DNA of 7,487 nucleotides. Origin: Ferruginibacter sp. (GTDB taxonomy: Bacteria > Bacteroidota > Bacteroidia > Chitinophagales > Chitinophagaceae). Made by a program: the position numbers and the translations under genes. Where the stretch lies: NCBI GenBank assembly GCA_025357775.1, contig JANXOQ010000267.1:1-7487 (forward strand), read 5' to 3'. Every line of letters begins with the position of its first letter. The stretch's first letter is position 1. The notes below the pieces were generated by a model that saw nothing but the letters and a program-made list of their open reading frames with translations, ran no database searches and was not told the DNA's origin. Positions 6,429-7,487 of the stretch are shown here, piece after piece.

Positions 6429-7316
6429 TTATTGCACATTAAAATTAAATTGTACAGTAACAACTCCATCATCATTTTGCTTATCAAATGGCATACTCTT
6501 TAAATACCCTCTTATAGAGTTTGCATACCTTGAATTGGTAGTTGTGCTGCCTGAGGCAAATCTCACAAAAGTACCAACTCCATCAGGAGAAACTTTTACA
6601 ACTGCATTAATAGTTGCTTTTTCTAAATCTCCAATAAAGTTATAAGAACGGTAAATTAGTTTCCTATTTCCACTAATTACTTTTGGTCCTCCCGTTTTAC
6701 CACCAGGTTTATTACCGTATGAATCTTTATTTCCATTTGTGTTTCCAGCATCACCATTGCCCCCGGGTTTGTTTCCCTGCATTTTATAACCATTATCATC
6801 TGTAGCATTATTACCCCCTCCATTGCCCGGGCCATTGTATACTACTTTTGGTATTCTTGGTTTTGGTTTTGTTGTTACAACTACAGCTTGGGGCACTGGT
6901 TTGGTTGTTGGTTTTACAGCAGGCATCAGGGTAGGGGCTACTAGATTTTTTTTTATTATTGGCTTCACTATAGGCTTTGCTATTGGTGCTGCTTCTTCAG
7001 GTGCATTGTCATCTGTATTTATATTTTCTTTTGTTACTTCGGGTTCATTTTTTGTTTCTGGTTGTGGTGGTGCAGCTAAAGGCTCTGTTGTAGTTTCTTG
7101 TTCTGGCGAACGTTCTCCTTTTATAAGCGGTTGCATCTCACCAAGCCCCTCATCATTATTGCCAAGGTTTATTTCAATCAAATCTTGTGTAACTGCCGGT
7201 GCTGGTGGTTCTACCTTCCAACTTATTAAAGTAAATGCAAGCAATAAAACGCTACAAATAATAGCTGTATAGACAAATGCCTTTCTCCTTCTTTCATTAT
7301 CAAAATTATTCACCAT
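6429..7316 (-). CDS. tonB: TonB-family energy transducer (Bacteroidota type)
   Basis: A 295-residue inner-membrane-anchored periplasmic protein expected to work with an ExbB/ExbD motor to energise TonB-dependent outer-membrane receptors. Basic cytoplasmic start (NNFDNERRRKA), then one membrane helix at about 14-32 (FVYTAIICSVLLLAFTLIS). Residues 36-160 are a Pro/Glu/Lys-rich spacer with KP and PKP repeats, and about 161-210 are strikingly Gly/Asn-rich with GNKPGG twice. The C-terminal domain, about 225-295, contains VVKVSPDGVGTFVRFASGST, then TTNSRYANSIRGYLKSMPF and VTVQFNFNV. This is the TonB C-terminal pattern (xVxxDGxxxxV, a helix, then a closing V.F strand) in the variant common in Bacteroidota. 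No exbB or exbD is inside the window; in related genomes they often lie upstream. The start ATG 7314-7316 directly precedes the membrane anchor. It precedes folC by 34 bases. TolA-like or other TonB-paralogue roles cannot be excluded. Confidence 0.85.
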   Translation of the reverse strand: MVNNFDNERRRKAFVYTAIICSVLLLAFTLISWKVEPPAPAVTQDLIEINLGNNDEGLGEMQPLIKGERSPEQETTTEPLAAPPQPETKNEPEVTKENINTDDNAPEEAAPIAKPIVKPIIKKNLVAPTLMPAVKPTTKPVPQAVVVTTKPKPRIPKVVYNGPGNGGGNNATDDNGYKMQGNKPGGNGDAGNTNGNKDSYGNKPGGKTGGPKVISGNRKLIYRSYNFIGDLEKATINAVVKVSPDGVGTFVRFASGSTTTNSRYANSIRGYLKSMPFDKQNDDGVVTVQFNFNVQ

Positions 7317-7411
7317 ATTATAAAGTTACAGTACTGTTTTGTATTGATGAAAAATATGTGCAAATTTCATACCTCAGTTAAATTATTTTAACGTTTTTGT
7401 TTTTTACTTTG

Positions 7412-7419
7412 CAAAAATA
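7412..7419 (-). promoter_or_regulatory. candidate -7 promoter box for tonB-folC (TATTTTTG)
   Basis: Read on the - strand, TATTTTTG fits the Bacteroidota -7 consensus TAnnTTTG. It lies about 95 bases before the tonB ATG, which would leave a leader of roughly 90 bases. No strong TTG-type -33 element is seen at the expected distance. The rest of 7317-7487 holds no convincing gene, which suits a promoter region at the head of the tonB-folC pair. Confidence 0.4.
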
Positions 7420-7487
7420 TATATCTGCAAGTTTAAAGTATGCTGTGTTTATTTCGGACTTAATTTTATTTGCTTCTAAGACAGAAA

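Noticed and set aside
6395..6487. Upstream in-frame start for folC at 6487
   Set aside because: The added 31 residues do not look like FolC and would overlap the end of tonB by 59 bases; MTYQQTIDYL at 6394 is the family-like start.
6823..7272. 149-codon + strand open frame opposite tonB
   Set aside because: It is the complement of the Pro/Lys/Gly-rich TonB linker, giving a low-complexity Gly/Phe/Val/Ser translation, whereas the - strand frame has a full domain order.
7378..7487. Possible tail of a further - strand gene entering from the right edge (36 codons to TAA at 7378-7380)
   Set aside because: Lys/Asn/Ile-rich translation with no resemblance to an ExbD or any known C-terminus, typical of AT-rich spacer, and it would overlap the candidate promoter box.
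1..7487. CRISPR array, tRNA, rRNA, riboswitch or prophage attachment site
   Set aside because: No regularly spaced identical repeats, cloverleaf, rRNA-like stretch or conserved aptamer was seen; the only repeat array is protein-coding and diverged.

Overview
The window looks like a chromosomal segment of an AT-rich member of the Bacteroidota, probably near Chitinophagaceae/Chitinophagales. The family-level placement is inference. It rests on a type IX secretion system (T9SS) C-terminal sorting domain, GTW...SGP surface modules typical of that phylum, a Bacteroidota-style TonB (N-terminal membrane anchor, Pro-rich linker, GSTTTNS-type C-terminal domain), a FolC starting MTYQQTIDYLYAQLPMF, and TAnnTTTG-like promoter boxes.

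Layout. Positions 1-124 hold the 3' end of a + strand gene that resembles the C-terminus of an IS66-like transposase. About 80 bases later begins a + strand gene of about 4.7 kb (205-4888) for a secreted, modular surface protein of roughly 1560 residues. It has a signal peptide, about 14 Ig/PKD-like modules each with a pair of cysteines, an FN3-like domain and a T9SS sorting tail. As written this gene is broken twice. A one-base shortfall in an A-run three codons after the ATG separates the start from the rest of the signal peptide, and an in-frame TGA at 2222-2224 cuts module 7 in half. The two long open stretches (242-2224 and 2291-4888) are in the same frame and read continuously apart from that one codon, so they are two halves of one gene.

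Positions 4889-5101 are a convergent intergenic region with a strong hairpin terminator (4923-4960) and a second inverted repeat (5004-5044). On the - strand, a tonB-like energy-transducer gene (7316-6429) is followed 34 bases later by folC (6394-5102), almost certainly one transcript. Positions 7317-7487 contain no convincing gene, only a likely - strand promoter box.

How the parts relate. The surface protein would leave the cell by Sec and then T9SS and sit on the surface as an adhesin-like molecule. TonB would pass proton-motive energy to outer-membrane receptors, and FolC makes (poly)glutamylated folates. There is no evident functional link between the + and - strand genes. I found no new defence, CRISPR or RNA system. 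The most notable feature is the doubly interrupted T9SS surface-protein gene next to a transposase remnant.
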